From positions 1 through 43,500 of the forward strand of contig JANYIZ010000041.1 in assembly GCA_025408445.1 (NCBI GenBank): a DNA stretch of 43,500 nt, written 5' to 3'. Below, in pieces: positions 16,360 to 25,100 of this stretch. The notes under the pieces are model-generated. The model was not told the origin of the DNA. It worked only from the letters and a program-made list of their open reading frames with translations, and did no database searches. The stretch comes from Frigoribacterium sp. GTDB lineage: Bacteria; Actinomycetota; Actinomycetes; Actinomycetales; Microbacteriaceae. The translations under genes and the position numbers were made by a program. Positions within the stretch are counted from its first letter, which is position 1. Every line of letters begins with the position of its first letter.

Positions 16360-16941
16360 ATGAACCAACAGGACCTCTTCCTCATGTCTGATGCCGCCCT
16401 ACGAGAAGTCATCGACATGGTCGACATCGACCAGCTCTCCCTTGCCGCTCCGGCGGACTGGTCGCGCAAGCCCGACCCCACCCTTCGCGACATCCTCGCT
16501 TATCACGCGTTCGATGAAGCATGGGTGCCGGACGTGCTCGCTGGCCGCACCGTCGAGGAGGTCGGTACCCGTCACGACGGCGACCTTCTCAGCGACGACC
16601 CGATCGGCAAGTATGACGACATCAACGATGCGGCTACCGAGGCCGTCACCGGCGATCTCGACCTCGACCGCGTCGTGCATCTGAGCTACGGCGACTTCTC
16701 GATCGGCGACTACCTCGTGCACACGAGCACGTACCGCGCTTTTCAGGCATGGTCGATCGCGAGGTTCATCGGCCTCGATTACTCACTTCCGGATCCGCTC
16801 GTCGATGGCCTGTGGGAGGTCCTCGGCCCGCAGATCGACAGCTTTCGGGCGATGGGTGTCTTTCCCCCAGAGATCACGGTTGCCGAGGATGCTGACGCCG
16901 AAACGCGACTGCTCGCGCGGGTCGGATACTGGGTTCCGTGA
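16360..16941 (+). CDS. DinB / maleylpyruvate-isomerase-N-terminal-like metal-binding protein
   Basis: A 193-aa helical protein resembling the DinB/MDMPI_N superfamily, whose members bind a divalent metal through three His and in actinobacteria often use mycothiol. Candidate ligands are the His of LAYHAFDEAW and that of LVHTSTYRAFQAW, the usual positions on helices 2 and 4. There is no C-terminal sterol-carrier-like domain. I chose the ATG at 16360 over 16354 because a TAGTGT box lies exactly six bases before it and there is no ribosome-binding site. Its stop overlaps the GTG of the cupin gene as GTGA, so they form one unit. The reaction is unknown. Confidence 0.78.
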   Translation: MNQQDLFLMSDAALREVIDMVDIDQLSLAAPADWSRKPDPTLRDILAYHAFDEAWVPDVLAGRTVEEVGTRHDGDLLSDDPIGKYDDINDAATEAVTGDLDLDRVVHLSYGDFSIGDYLVHTSTYRAFQAWSIARFIGLDYSLPDPLVDGLWEVLGPQIDSFRAMGVFPPEITVAEDADAETRLLARVGYWVP

Positions 16942-17309
16942 CGCCCCAAGCCTCTACCGCGATCGCTGCGCTCGACCTGACCATCCTGCACGAGCCGGTC
17001 GAAGCCGACCAGGTGGTCGATGGAACTCCGACTACGGGCTCCACCACGGTGACGACTTTCGGCGAGCTCGAGGTCGGGGTGTGGGAGATGACCGTCGGCG
17101 CGATGCGGGATGTCGAGAGTGACGAGGTTTTCGTCGTGATCGCCGGACGCGCCACGGTCACTTTCGACGCCGATGATCGGGTGATGAATCTGTCCCCGGG
17201 ATCGGTGGCGCGCCTGGCCGCTGGCGAGCAAACGGTGTGGACAGTGACCGAGACGATTCGCAAGGTCTACCTAGCCGAGACGCAAATCGCCGAGATGTCT
17301 ATCGCCTAG
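16938..17309 (+). CDS. Cupin domain protein (DUF861 type)
   Basis: A 123-aa single-cupin protein of the (S)-ureidoglycine aminohydrolase/EutQ-like type. The core reads VGVWEMTVGAMRDVESDEVFVVIAGRATVTF, where the usual metal-binding E-x-E pattern is partly present (ESDEVF), then LSPGSVARLAAGEQTVWTVTETIRKVYL. The His of the classic cupin motif is not seen, so metal binding may be altered or lost. The GTG start overlaps the preceding stop. Together with the FAD oxidoreductase and DinB-like gene it may form a small amine-oxidation module (inference). The gene end lies inside a 15-bp imperfect tandem duplication. Confidence 0.8.
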   Translation: MTPQASTAIAALDLTILHEPVEADQVVDGTPTTGSTTVTTFGELEVGVWEMTVGAMRDVESDEVFVVIAGRATVTFDADDRVMNLSPGSVARLAAGEQTVWTVTETIRKVYLAETQIAEMSIA

Positions 17310-17329
17310 ATTCGTATCGCCTAAATTGG
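17300..17329 (+). repeat. 15-bp imperfect tandem duplication across the cupin stop
   Basis: TATCGCCTAGATTCG (17300-17314) is followed directly by TATCGCCTAAATTGG (17315-17329), 13 of 15 positions alike. The first copy holds the cupin stop TAG; the second supplies part of the ribosome-binding region of rpiB. Confidence 0.8.
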
Positions 17330-17334
17330 AGAGC

Positions 17335-17820
17335 ATGCGCATCCACATCGCCACCGACCACGCCGGGCTCGAATTCAGCGAGGATCTCCAACAGCACCTG
17401 CGCACCGCTGGTCACGAGGTCGTGGATCATGGCCCGAAGGTCTATGACGCGGTGGACGACTACCCGAGCTTCTGCATCAACGCGGCACGCGGCACCGTCG
17501 CGGACCAGAACGCCGGGATTCAAGCCCTCGGAGTCGTCTTCGGAGGCTCAGGCAACGGCGAGCAGATGGCCGCCAACAAGGTACTCGGTGCCCGTGCGGC
17601 ACTGGTCTGGAACGTGTCCACGGCCCTGCTTGCCCGCCAGCACAACGATGCGAATCTCATCGCGATCGGCGCACGGCAGCACAGCGTCGAGGAGGCGAAG
17701 CTCTTCATCGACACCTTTATCGCGGAGCCGTTCTCGGGCGAAGAGCGTCACGCCCGCCGCATCGCGCAGCTCGCAGAGTACGAAGCAACCGGGCTGATCG
17801 CCAGCCGCGAGATCGACTAA
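17335..17820 (+). CDS. rpiB: Ribose-5-phosphate isomerase B
   Basis: A 161-aa RpiB/LacAB family isomerase interconverting ribose-5-phosphate and ribulose-5-phosphate in the pentose phosphate pathway. The N-terminal HIATDHAG has the conserved Asp-His pair. FGGSGNGEQMAANKV (69-83) is the actinobacterial active-site loop in which Glu76 takes the role of the catalytic base, as Glu75 does in M. tuberculosis; the E. coli-type Cys is absent. WNVSTALLARQHNDANLIAIG and RHARRI complete the phosphate site. The start is the ATG at 17335 with GGAGAG upstream; a TTG three codons earlier overlaps that site. The nei gene starts three bases after its stop. The pair equals Rv2465c-Rv2464c. Confidence 0.96.
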   Translation: MRIHIATDHAGLEFSEDLQQHLRTAGHEVVDHGPKVYDAVDDYPSFCINAARGTVADQNAGIQALGVVFGGSGNGEQMAANKVLGARAALVWNVSTALLARQHNDANLIAIGARQHSVEEAKLFIDTFIAEPFSGEERHARRIAQLAEYEATGLIASREID

Positions 17821-17822
17821 CC

Positions 17823-18800
17823 GTGCCAGAGGGCCATTCCGTCCACCGCATCGCTCGCCAATTCGCCCGGCATTTCGTGGGAAAACAGACGGCCGTCTCG
17901 TCTCCGCAGGGCCGTTTCGCCGAGGGGGCGACCCTCCTCGACGGGCACACGATGATCGATGCCTGCGCCGTCGGCAAACAGATGTTCCTCGAATTCGACA
18001 ATCACCTGTGGCTTCGGGTGCATCTCGGTCTCTACGGAGCCTGGGATTTCGCTGGCGACTTCACGGCGGATGCCTCCCTCACCTCTGCGAGGGGACGCCC
18101 GGGGCAGACTGCAGAGCGTGGCACGATCCTTGATCAGGATGCCGCCGAGGACTCCCTGTCGAGCATCGGTGCCCCCCGACGGCGCCGGCTACGAATGTCG
18201 GAGCAGGAAGAGCTCAGGGACACGGAGTTCAGCTTCCCAGCCGCGCCCGTCGGCGCCGTTCGCGTGCGACTGCTCACCCGTGACACCGTTGCTGACCTGC
18301 GCGGCCCCACAGCCTGCGAGGTGCAGACCCCCGAGCAGGTGGACGCTTCGGTCGCGAAGCTCGGTCCTGATCCGCTGGTGGACGACCAGGCGCTCGGCGA
18401 GGAACGTTTCGTGAGCGTCATCCGCAAGAAACCGACGCCGATCGGACTGCTGCTGATGGACCAGTCGGTCGTCAGCGGCATCGGCAACGTCTACCGAGCC
18501 GAGCTGCTCTTTCGCGCGAGACTCAACCCGCACACGCCAGGCAAACTCGTGCCGGAGGAGGCCCTGCGCGCCCTGTGGCGCGACTGGTGCTCCCTTCTCG
18601 CCATCGGCGTGAGGACCGGCCAGATGCTCACCATGGACGGGCTGACTCCCGCCGCCCATCGCAAGGCACTCTCCCACCGCAAGGACCGACACTGGACCTA
18701 TCACCGCGCCGGCCTACCGTGCCGGGTCTGCGGAACCAACATTGTGCTAGAGGAGCTCGGTGGGCGAAAGCTCTACTGGTGCCCGATCGACCAGGCCTGA
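17823..18800 (+). CDS. nei: Fpg/Nei family DNA glycosylase (endonuclease VIII-like)
   Basis: A 325-aa base-excision repair enzyme. After the initiator Met it starts PEGHSVHRIA, so the catalytic Pro2-Glu3 pair is present and marks the Nei rather than the Fpg (Pro-Glu-Leu-Pro) branch. The helix-two-turn-helix reads DQSVVSGIGNVYRAELLF. The C-terminal zinc finger is C-x2-C-x16-C-P-I-D, so the fourth Cys is Asp. An insert of about 50 residues (roughly 85-135), charged and probably disordered, splits the N-terminal beta domain. It would excise oxidised pyrimidines and nick abasic sites. It uses a GTG start, three bases after rpiB; order and strand match Rv2465c-Rv2464c (nei1). Confidence 0.93.
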   Translation: MPEGHSVHRIARQFARHFVGKQTAVSSPQGRFAEGATLLDGHTMIDACAVGKQMFLEFDNHLWLRVHLGLYGAWDFAGDFTADASLTSARGRPGQTAERGTILDQDAAEDSLSSIGAPRRRRLRMSEQEELRDTEFSFPAAPVGAVRVRLLTRDTVADLRGPTACEVQTPEQVDASVAKLGPDPLVDDQALGEERFVSVIRKKPTPIGLLLMDQSVVSGIGNVYRAELLFRARLNPHTPGKLVPEEALRALWRDWCSLLAIGVRTGQMLTMDGLTPAAHRKALSHRKDRHWTYHRAGLPCRVCGTNIVLEELGGRKLYWCPIDQA

Positions 18801-18819
18801 TTCGGAGAAAGACACCGAA

Positions 18820-19224
18820 ATGCCCGTGTTCTCCAGCATCCATCACATTGCTCTCACCGTCAGCGACCTCGAGGTGAGCGTGCCGTTCTACGAGACACTG
18901 TGGGGGAGCGCGTCGGTGGCCACCCTCACCGGCGAATCTTTCGTACGACGCATCTTTCGGCCGATACCCGGACTCACCGTCGGTCTCACCCAGCACGAGA
19001 CTCAGCCCTCCGGGCCGTTCGATCCGACCCGGCTTGGTCTCGATCACGTGGGATTCGCCTGCGTCGATCGGGAGGCGATCGTCGAGTGGGCGGAGCACCT
19101 CGATGCTGTCGGAATCGCCCACAGCGAGATCGTCGACACCGATTACGGCACTGCGCTGAGCGTCAAGGATCCCGACAACATCGCCCTCGAGTTTTATGTG
19201 AGCGCGCGGCCGGCCGGCGTCTGA
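18820..19224 (+). CDS. VOC (glyoxalase/bleomycin-resistance) family protein
   Basis: A 134-aa protein with two beta-alpha-beta-beta-beta modules. The first begins IHHIALTVSDLEVSVPFYETLWG (His7 as a likely metal ligand). The second has LDHVGFACVDREAIVEWAEHL and ends DPDNIALEFYV, where the Glu of LEFY is the usual metal ligand. It could be a dioxygenase, isomerase or antibiotic-binding protein; the family is too broad to name a substrate. The ATG at 18820 is preceded by GGAGAAAG. It starts 19 bases after nei and may share its transcript. Confidence 0.87.
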   Translation: MPVFSSIHHIALTVSDLEVSVPFYETLWGSASVATLTGESFVRRIFRPIPGLTVGLTQHETQPSGPFDPTRLGLDHVGFACVDREAIVEWAEHLDAVGIAHSEIVDTDYGTALSVKDPDNIALEFYVSARPAGV

Positions 19225-19248
19225 GACCGGCAGCAGCACAATGGTCGA

Positions 19249-19709
19249 ATGAGATACACGCCGCACTTCGTGACCGACGACCTCGATGGGAGCTGCAGAA
19301 TCGCGAATCATATTCGGCGCCCCGATGAGCCGGTGCAGCAACGGGGGAAGCGGCACAATAACGATTTAGTGCCCATCGGGAAACACCTGACCGGTGCGCT
19401 CCCCGCACCCCTGAACTGCTGTCAGACGTGGAGAACTACTCCGTACTCGAGCGGCGCGGCGACCATTTCGAGAAGTGGATGGCGCAGCCGATGACGCTGC
19501 AGATCGACGCGCCAGCCGCCCGATACCTCGCCACCGGCACCGTCGGACTCCGGCTGCGCGTCACCCGATCCGATACCAAGCTCAAGTTGAGCCAGAACAG
19601 GGAGCCCGCCGTCGTCGAGCTCATCGTGCGGCACCTCGAGGGCGAGGGAGCATATTCGAGCGAAGCTTTCGCCACAGAGATACGACGCGCAAATTCGGTC
19701 GCCCCATGA
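19249..19709 (+). pseudogene. Degraded PaiB-type FMN-binding protein gene
   Basis: The start reads MRYTPHFVTDDLDG, like the N terminus of PaiB/FMN-binding negative regulators, but the frame soon degenerates. A second frame (from about 19428) gives GDHFEKWMAQP, then DTKLKLSQNREPAVVELIVRHLEG and EIRRA, which match the PaiB C-terminal region where KxKLSQNR is diagnostic. An intact PaiB protein has about 210 residues; only about 150 codons of space remain, so the middle (FMN-binding and Trp-Asn-Tyr region) is deleted and at least one frameshift is present. Its last stop overlaps the amidohydrolase ATG as ATGA. The call rests on recall of the family motif. Confidence 0.65.
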
Positions 19710-21172
19710 CGACACTGGCTCTCCGCAACGGTCGTATCGACGGGGGAGAGCCGATCGACCTGCTGATCGAGAATGGCACAATTCAACAGATCGGCGTCGG
19801 GCTCACCGCGCCTCGCTCGATCGACCTCGAAGGCAGGCACGTCGTCCCCGGGCTCTGGGACGACCACGTGCATCTCAGCCAGCATGCCCTCGCTCACCGC
19901 CGGGTCGACGTGTCGGCGGCCGGTTCCGCCGCCGAAGCCGCGGCAATCATGGCGGCCGCGGCCGTGGTGCGACCAGCTGCGCCCGGGCTTCCGCTCGTGG
20001 GGTTCGGCTTTCGTGACGGTCTGTGGCCGGATCCCCCGACCGCCGCAGTGCTCGATGCGGCCATGGGAGCCCTTCCGGCGGTGCTCATCAGTGGCGACCT
20101 GCACTGCTGCTGGCTCAACACCGCGGCACTCGATCGTTACGGCTTCGCGCTCCACCCGACCGGAGTCCTCCGCGAAAACGATGCCTTTCGTGTCACCGAT
20201 TCGTTGCATGACGTGCCCGACAGTGTGCTCGACGGGTGGGCGGCTGAGGCGGCGGTGACGGCAGCGACCCGAGGAGTTGTCGGAGTCGTCGACTTCGAGA
20301 TGACTGACAATCTCACCGTCTGGTCCCGGCGAATCGCCGCCGGCTTCGACTCCCTGCGTGTTGCCGCCGGAATCTACACCGAGCATCTCGATGCAGCGAT
20401 CGCTGCCGGTCATCGAACGGGGGCGGTCATCGCCGATACTGGTGGCCTTCTGGCGGTCGGTCCATTCAAGATCCTCATCGATGGATCGCTGAACACCCGA
20501 ACCGCCTACTGCGTGGACGAATACCCGGGCCTTGAGGGGCATCCGCACTCGCACGGCATGCTCACCGTGTCACCGGACGTCCTCGTACCGATGCTGCGGC
20601 GGGTGTCCGCCGCGGGAATCCTGCCCGCAGTGCATGCGATCGGGGACGACGCCAACCGCATCGCCCTCGATTGCTTCGAAGCGGCCGGATGCCGCGGACG
20701 AATCGAGCACGCCCAGCTTGTGCGTGACACCGATCTGCCCCGCTTCGCCGCCCTCGGGGTGACCGCGAGCCTGCAGCCCGAGCAGGCGATGGATGACCGT
20801 GATGTCGCTGACCGCTACTGGGCCGGCCGCACTGCGCGCGCGTTCCCGCTGCGCAGCCTGATCGATGCCGGTGCGACGCTAGTGCTCGGTTCGGATGCTC
20901 CGGTCGCGCCGCTCGACCCGTGGATCACGATCGCGGCCGCGGTCGGCCGCGCACGAGACGGGCTGACCGCGTGGCATCCCGAACAGGCGATCAGCACGGC
21001 CGAGGCGATCGCTGCATCCGCCCACGGCCGGCGCCGCGTAGCGAGGGGTGATGTCGCGGACCTGTGCGTCGTGGAGATCGACCCGCTCTCTGCCATTCCC
21101 GCGGCGTTGCGCACAATGCCGGTATCAGCGACGTTGATTGCGGGGCGATTCACCCATAGCGTGCTGGAGTAG
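19706..21172 (+). CDS. Amidohydrolase family 3 protein (YtcJ-like)
   Basis: A 488-aa metal-dependent hydrolase. It begins with a beta-sandwich strand (LALRNGRIDGGEPIDLLIENG). Then come the barrel metal motif VVPGLWDDHVHLSQH (H-x-H), KILIDGSLNTRTAYC, the later metal His in AVHAIGDDANRIALD, RIEHAQLV, and GSDAPVAPLDPW with the catalytic Asp. The protein ends ADLCVVEIDP and a short return of the sandwich domain, the full family layout. It would hydrolyse an amide or imidate bond; the substrate is unknown. The ATG at 19706 overlaps the upstream pseudogene stop. It is intact although flanked by two decayed genes. Confidence 0.9.
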   Translation: MTTLALRNGRIDGGEPIDLLIENGTIQQIGVGLTAPRSIDLEGRHVVPGLWDDHVHLSQHALAHRRVDVSAAGSAAEAAAIMAAAAVVRPAAPGLPLVGFGFRDGLWPDPPTAAVLDAAMGALPAVLISGDLHCCWLNTAALDRYGFALHPTGVLRENDAFRVTDSLHDVPDSVLDGWAAEAAVTAATRGVVGVVDFEMTDNLTVWSRRIAAGFDSLRVAAGIYTEHLDAAIAAGHRTGAVIADTGGLLAVGPFKILIDGSLNTRTAYCVDEYPGLEGHPHSHGMLTVSPDVLVPMLRRVSAAGILPAVHAIGDDANRIALDCFEAAGCRGRIEHAQLVRDTDLPRFAALGVTASLQPEQAMDDRDVADRYWAGRTARAFPLRSLIDAGATLVLGSDAPVAPLDPWITIAAAVGRARDGLTAWHPEQAISTAEAIAASAHGRRRVARGDVADLCVVEIDPLSAIPAALRTMPVSATLIAGRFTHSVLE

Positions 21173-21302
21173 CGCTCTGCCGCGCTCTGCGCGCGACGAG
21201 GATCCATCGGTCCTTGGCACGCGGTGGAATTGCCACACGCATGCTGAGGTTCGACGCATCGGTGGGCTGACTCCACGGCGTGCCGCGCCTGAGGGTGCTG
21301 GC

Positions 21303-21813
21303 GTGACCAGATCCCCACTTCGAGTGCTTGTCGTCGACGATTCCGTGCGGCGCCATCGGGCTCGCGAATTGATGACAAATCTCGGCATCCTGTTGCTCTC
21401 TCAGTGTGTGGAGATCTCGTGCGCCAGGGAACTGCTGTCATCGGGCAACGGCGGTATCAGCGATCTGTTCAAGGATCGAATCGCGTCGCTTGCAGAACTT
21501 GAAGAAGCGATCGAACGGATCGCATCGGGCGGAACGGTGCCCGACCCCGAAGTCGTTGCACAGTCACTCAGGCGCCGACACGACCCGCCCGGCTCGCTCA
21601 CGCCCAGGGAGCGTGAAGCTGTGACGCACATGGCGGAAGGTCGCACGAATGCGGCGATTGCCACCGCGCTGTTCGTTGGTACGGGAGCAGTGGGGAAGAA
21701 CGTCACATCGAGTTTTCGAGAAATTAGGTCTCGACGATGCGCGCAACGACCACCGCCGTGTTCTCGCGGTTCTGGCCCGGCTGCAGCGCTCTGATCAGCC
21801 ATGCCACAGTTGA
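21303..21813 (+). pseudogene. Decayed LuxR/NarL-type response regulator
   Basis: From the GTG at 21303 the frame gives LRVLVVDDSV, the start of a receiver domain, then jumps to LGILLLSQCVE, so about 60 codons including the phospho-acceptor region are missing. The output half follows: GGISDLFKDRIASLAELEEAIERIASGGTV, then SLTPREREAVTHMAEGRTNAAIA, the LuxR helix-turn-helix. Near 21713 the frame shifts by one: the intact ending FEKLGLDDARNDHRRVLAVL is in the next frame and stops at 21813. Both lesions argue for a dead gene. Upstream (21250-21302) GGLTPRRAAPEGAG faintly resembles the end of a histidine-kinase ATPase domain, as if the partner kinase was lost in the same deletion (speculative). Confidence 0.8.
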
Positions 21814-21820
21814 GCCCGGT

Positions 21821-22000
21821 CTAGCGCGCGCCGACCAGGCGTGAATCGATGGGCTCGGGAGTCGCCAGCTGAATCTCTGGACGGTGTTCTTCGATTCGAT
21901 TGGTCCAGCTGAGGCCGTTCCACCAGCGCAGCTGCGGGAGGCCGAGCGGATCGCGGTACCAACCGGCGGGCACGGGGGAGTGGTCGTTCACTGAGGGCAT
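21821..22000 (-). CDS. Small DUF2510 domain protein
   Basis: A 59-aa protein almost wholly made of a DUF2510 module: PAGWYRDPLGLPQLRWWNGLSWTNRI, with the conserved Trp-Tyr-Asp-Pro and Arg-Trp-Trp-x-Gly signature. In actinobacteria this module usually sits at the N terminus of membrane or secreted proteins; here it stands alone with a 20-residue tail and no membrane helix. The ATG at 22000 has AGGAG seven bases upstream. It ends eight bases from the response-regulator remnant, converging with it. Two GC hairpins separate it from the large membrane-protein gene. It may be a stand-alone module or what remains of a longer gene. Confidence 0.82.
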   Translation of the reverse strand: MPSVNDHSPVPAGWYRDPLGLPQLRWWNGLSWTNRIEEHRPEIQLATPEPIDSRLVGAR

Positions 22001-22065
22001 CGGGAAGCTCCTGTGGAAATTTGCCCTACCGCAAAGGGCTGTTCGGGTGCGGTGGCCCCACAATA

Positions 22066-22107
22066 GTCCCCCTTAGAGGGGACAGGACAGACCCCCGAAT
22101 GGGGGTC
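22066..22107 (-). terminator. Two tandem GC-rich hairpins
   Basis: GTCCCC (22066-22071) pairs with GGGGAC (22078-22083), and GACCCCC (22090-22096) pairs with GGGGGTC (22101-22107) around a GAAT tetraloop. They lie 37-78 bases after the stop of the 1321-aa gene and before the DUF2510 gene, both on the minus strand. A double terminator for the long gene is the likely role. Confidence 0.6.
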
Positions 22108-22143
22108 GTGGTGAATCCTCGCGTCGGGTGACATTCAGAGCCC

Positions 22144-25100
22144 TCAGCGCAGCGCACGGATGCGCATCGCGACACTGTGCATCCGCAACACACTCTTCTC
22201 GAATCGTGCCGCGAAGACCACGACGGCGATTCCTACCGGCACGAACCAGAGCCACCATTCCACCGACTCGTAGATCGCCCGGATCTGAGGCGCGAAGGTG
22301 ACGATCGCATGGATCAACACCACGATCACAGCGAGCAAGAAGGGCGCCTGGAGCCGCAGCACGGCACTCACGATGATGATCGTCACGCCGACGACGCCAA
22401 GCCCCACCAGCCGCCACAGCGGAGGATGATCCGCCGTCGCGATCAGCGAAGGAACCAGTAGCACCGCCACGCCCGGTGCGAGCCAGGGCCAGGTGCGGGC
22501 GGTCGGCGTTCGCGACAGGGTTAGGGCACCGGTGACGACGAGCGCACCGGCGACGGGGATGGTGCCGAGCTCGACCGGGTGGATCGCCCCGGTGAGGAGC
22601 GCTCCGATGACGGCGATTCCCGCGCCGACGATTGCTATCCAGCCGATGGCTCGCGTGAAGGGCGCGCGTTCGATCAGAAAAGTGATCACGTGAAGCGCGC
22701 AGAAGAGGAGGATCACTGCGATCGCACGCAGCGAGCCGAGCGCGGTGTCCTCAAACGCCGTGAGCTCAAACCCGAGCACGACCGCAAGGCCGAGCACCCC
22801 GAGCACCTGGCTCGCGATCGTCCGCCAGGCGGTGTCCTTGATGTATCGCGACGCGGTCCTCGCCTGCCTGAACGCAGCGATGATCAGCACGAGGAGCCCC
22901 GTGGCTAACCAGGCGTCGAGACGGATGTCGGGGGTGCCGGATTGCGAGCGGAGAAATGCGCACCGACCAACGACGACCGTGAGGATGCCGAGGGCACCGG
23001 TGAGCGCGACCGCGTCGAGATACGGGCGTGACCGGGATGTTCCGACGGGGGAGCTGCCCGCTACTGCAAGAGCAGCCGAGACCACAGCGACGACAACGGC
23101 ACGGAGGAGTGGCCCGCTGGCAGCGACCGCGCCGAGAGGCAGAATCGCCACCAGAAGTGCAACCAGCGTGATCACCGGCGTGACGAGATCCGGCGCCGAG
23201 GCCGCCGCCGACCGGTTCGCCCGCCAGAGGAACAGCGCGACGAGCAGCAGCACGCCGGTCAGCGGCAGCACGTAGGGCTCGAGGTCCTGGACCCTCGAAT
23301 CGCCGAGCCGCCACCAGAGACCCGCCGTTGCAAGGGCCAAGGCACCCCAGCCGAGGTGCCGTCTCGGAGAGGTGGAGCCGACCAGCCCATCGGGACCCGT
23401 CGCCAGCATGAGCGTGACGAGCGCTGCGAACACCAGCACGAGCCAGGTCACCGAGTCGTGCCGGTCCACCCCGATGGCGACGCTGGGCACGGCGACGATC
23501 AGTATTCCGAGTTCCCGCGGCCGACGATCGCTGCGCAGAATGCCCCGGTGCGGTTCGCCGGCGGCGGGGGTCGGCGCACGGCGCCGCAGGACAGCGGCGA
23601 CGAGCACACCGACGGCAGCGAGGAGGGCTGCGGAGATCGACCCGACGGAACGCGCGAGCTCGGGGAGGTCGATCACCCGGGCAAACGAGTCCACGACCAA
23701 CGTGAGGGTGGGGGCGAGAGCGACGGATGCGGCGACGCTCTCCCAGCGGAGTCGAGAGGCGACTGGCCGCATCACCACGATCAGCAGCGCCGCGAGGAGG
23801 GCAGTGTTCACGGCGAGGCTCGTGCCGGGCTCCGGCAGAAGCAGCGAGACCCGCTCGCGTGCAGAGAGTCCCCCGACCGACAGGGACAGGATGACGAAAG
23901 ACGACACGGCCGCCGCGCCGCCGATCCAGAAGATGACACGGCGATCGAGCGACGAGAGGTGGGCGTGCACTCGGAAACCGGACAGCACGAGCAGCACGAT
24001 GGCGATGATGCTGACGGCACGGAAGGCATTGTCGGCGTCGGGCGTGGGATCGGGGAGAGCCGGGAGTGCCAGTTGGCGCGCAGCGGCTGCGGCACCGATG
24101 AGTACGACGAGGGCAGCCGCTCCCAACGCAGTCGCCCGGCCGAGGGGGCTTGCCGGAAGGAGTCGACCGGTCAACAGCACGGCGACAACCACGATCGATC
24201 CGATCCACCACGTGCCGGTGCTACCCCACCCGACCAGGTAGCCGAGGGTGCCCGAGGTGGCGAGGAGCACCAGAAGAGGAGCACGGAGCGGTGGGCCGAA
24301 GTGGCGGCGGTGTGACCAGAGAAGCGAGCCGAGCGCGGCTGCGGCGAGAATAAGCCACCCCGCAAGCACCGCGGTGAGGCCGGTGAGTAATGGCACGGCC
24401 ACGACAAGTACGGCCGCACCGAACCAGACGAGAGTCGAAACGCGCCGCTTCAGTGTTCCGCCAATCGACCACGCGGCCGTGGCAAGCAGGCAGCAGAGCG
24501 CCAATGCGGCAACGGCCAAATCAGCGATAGCGGCAGGATGCACCAGTTCGTCCTGAGGGGCGAGAGCCCACGAGGAGGAGACGGCTCGGAAGACTGCGGT
24601 CGCTGTGGTCCCTGCGGCGACGGCGAGGGGAAATAACAGAGCGATACCCGCGACCGTTGCCGCCGCGATCGTGGCGACAAACGCGCTCCGCCGATGGGAT
24701 GATGCCGCACCGGTTGTGCCACTCGACCGGTGCCAGAGCAGTTCGAGCCCGAGGGTGATGACGGCTGCTGCGACCGGCGCAGCGATGACGGTGACGGCGG
24801 GGTCGCCGAGGCGGAGAGCCCCCGATGCCACGGAGACTGCCGCGGCCAGACCACCGGTACCGGCAAAAACTGCCGCGGAGAGCATGGGTTCTTCCGGTGA
24901 GGAACGCCCGAACAGCCAGGCGTGCAGCGCGGCAAGGCCGGCGACGGCGAAGAATGCCGGGCTCGACGCCATCGGCTGGCTCGGCGCGACAGCCGATGCC
25001 GTGGCGAGAGCGCCGAACAGGGCAATCCCGGTGAGCCCACGCACGATGAGGCGCTCGGGCCGACCTTCACGGGCCGGATGCGTCGCCGTCGCCGGGTGGC

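Noticed and set aside
23356-24315. 319-codon plus-strand frame rich in Asp, Glu, Gly and Arg opposite the giant membrane protein
   Set aside because: Mirror image of hydrophobic codons on the other strand; no start signal or known domain.
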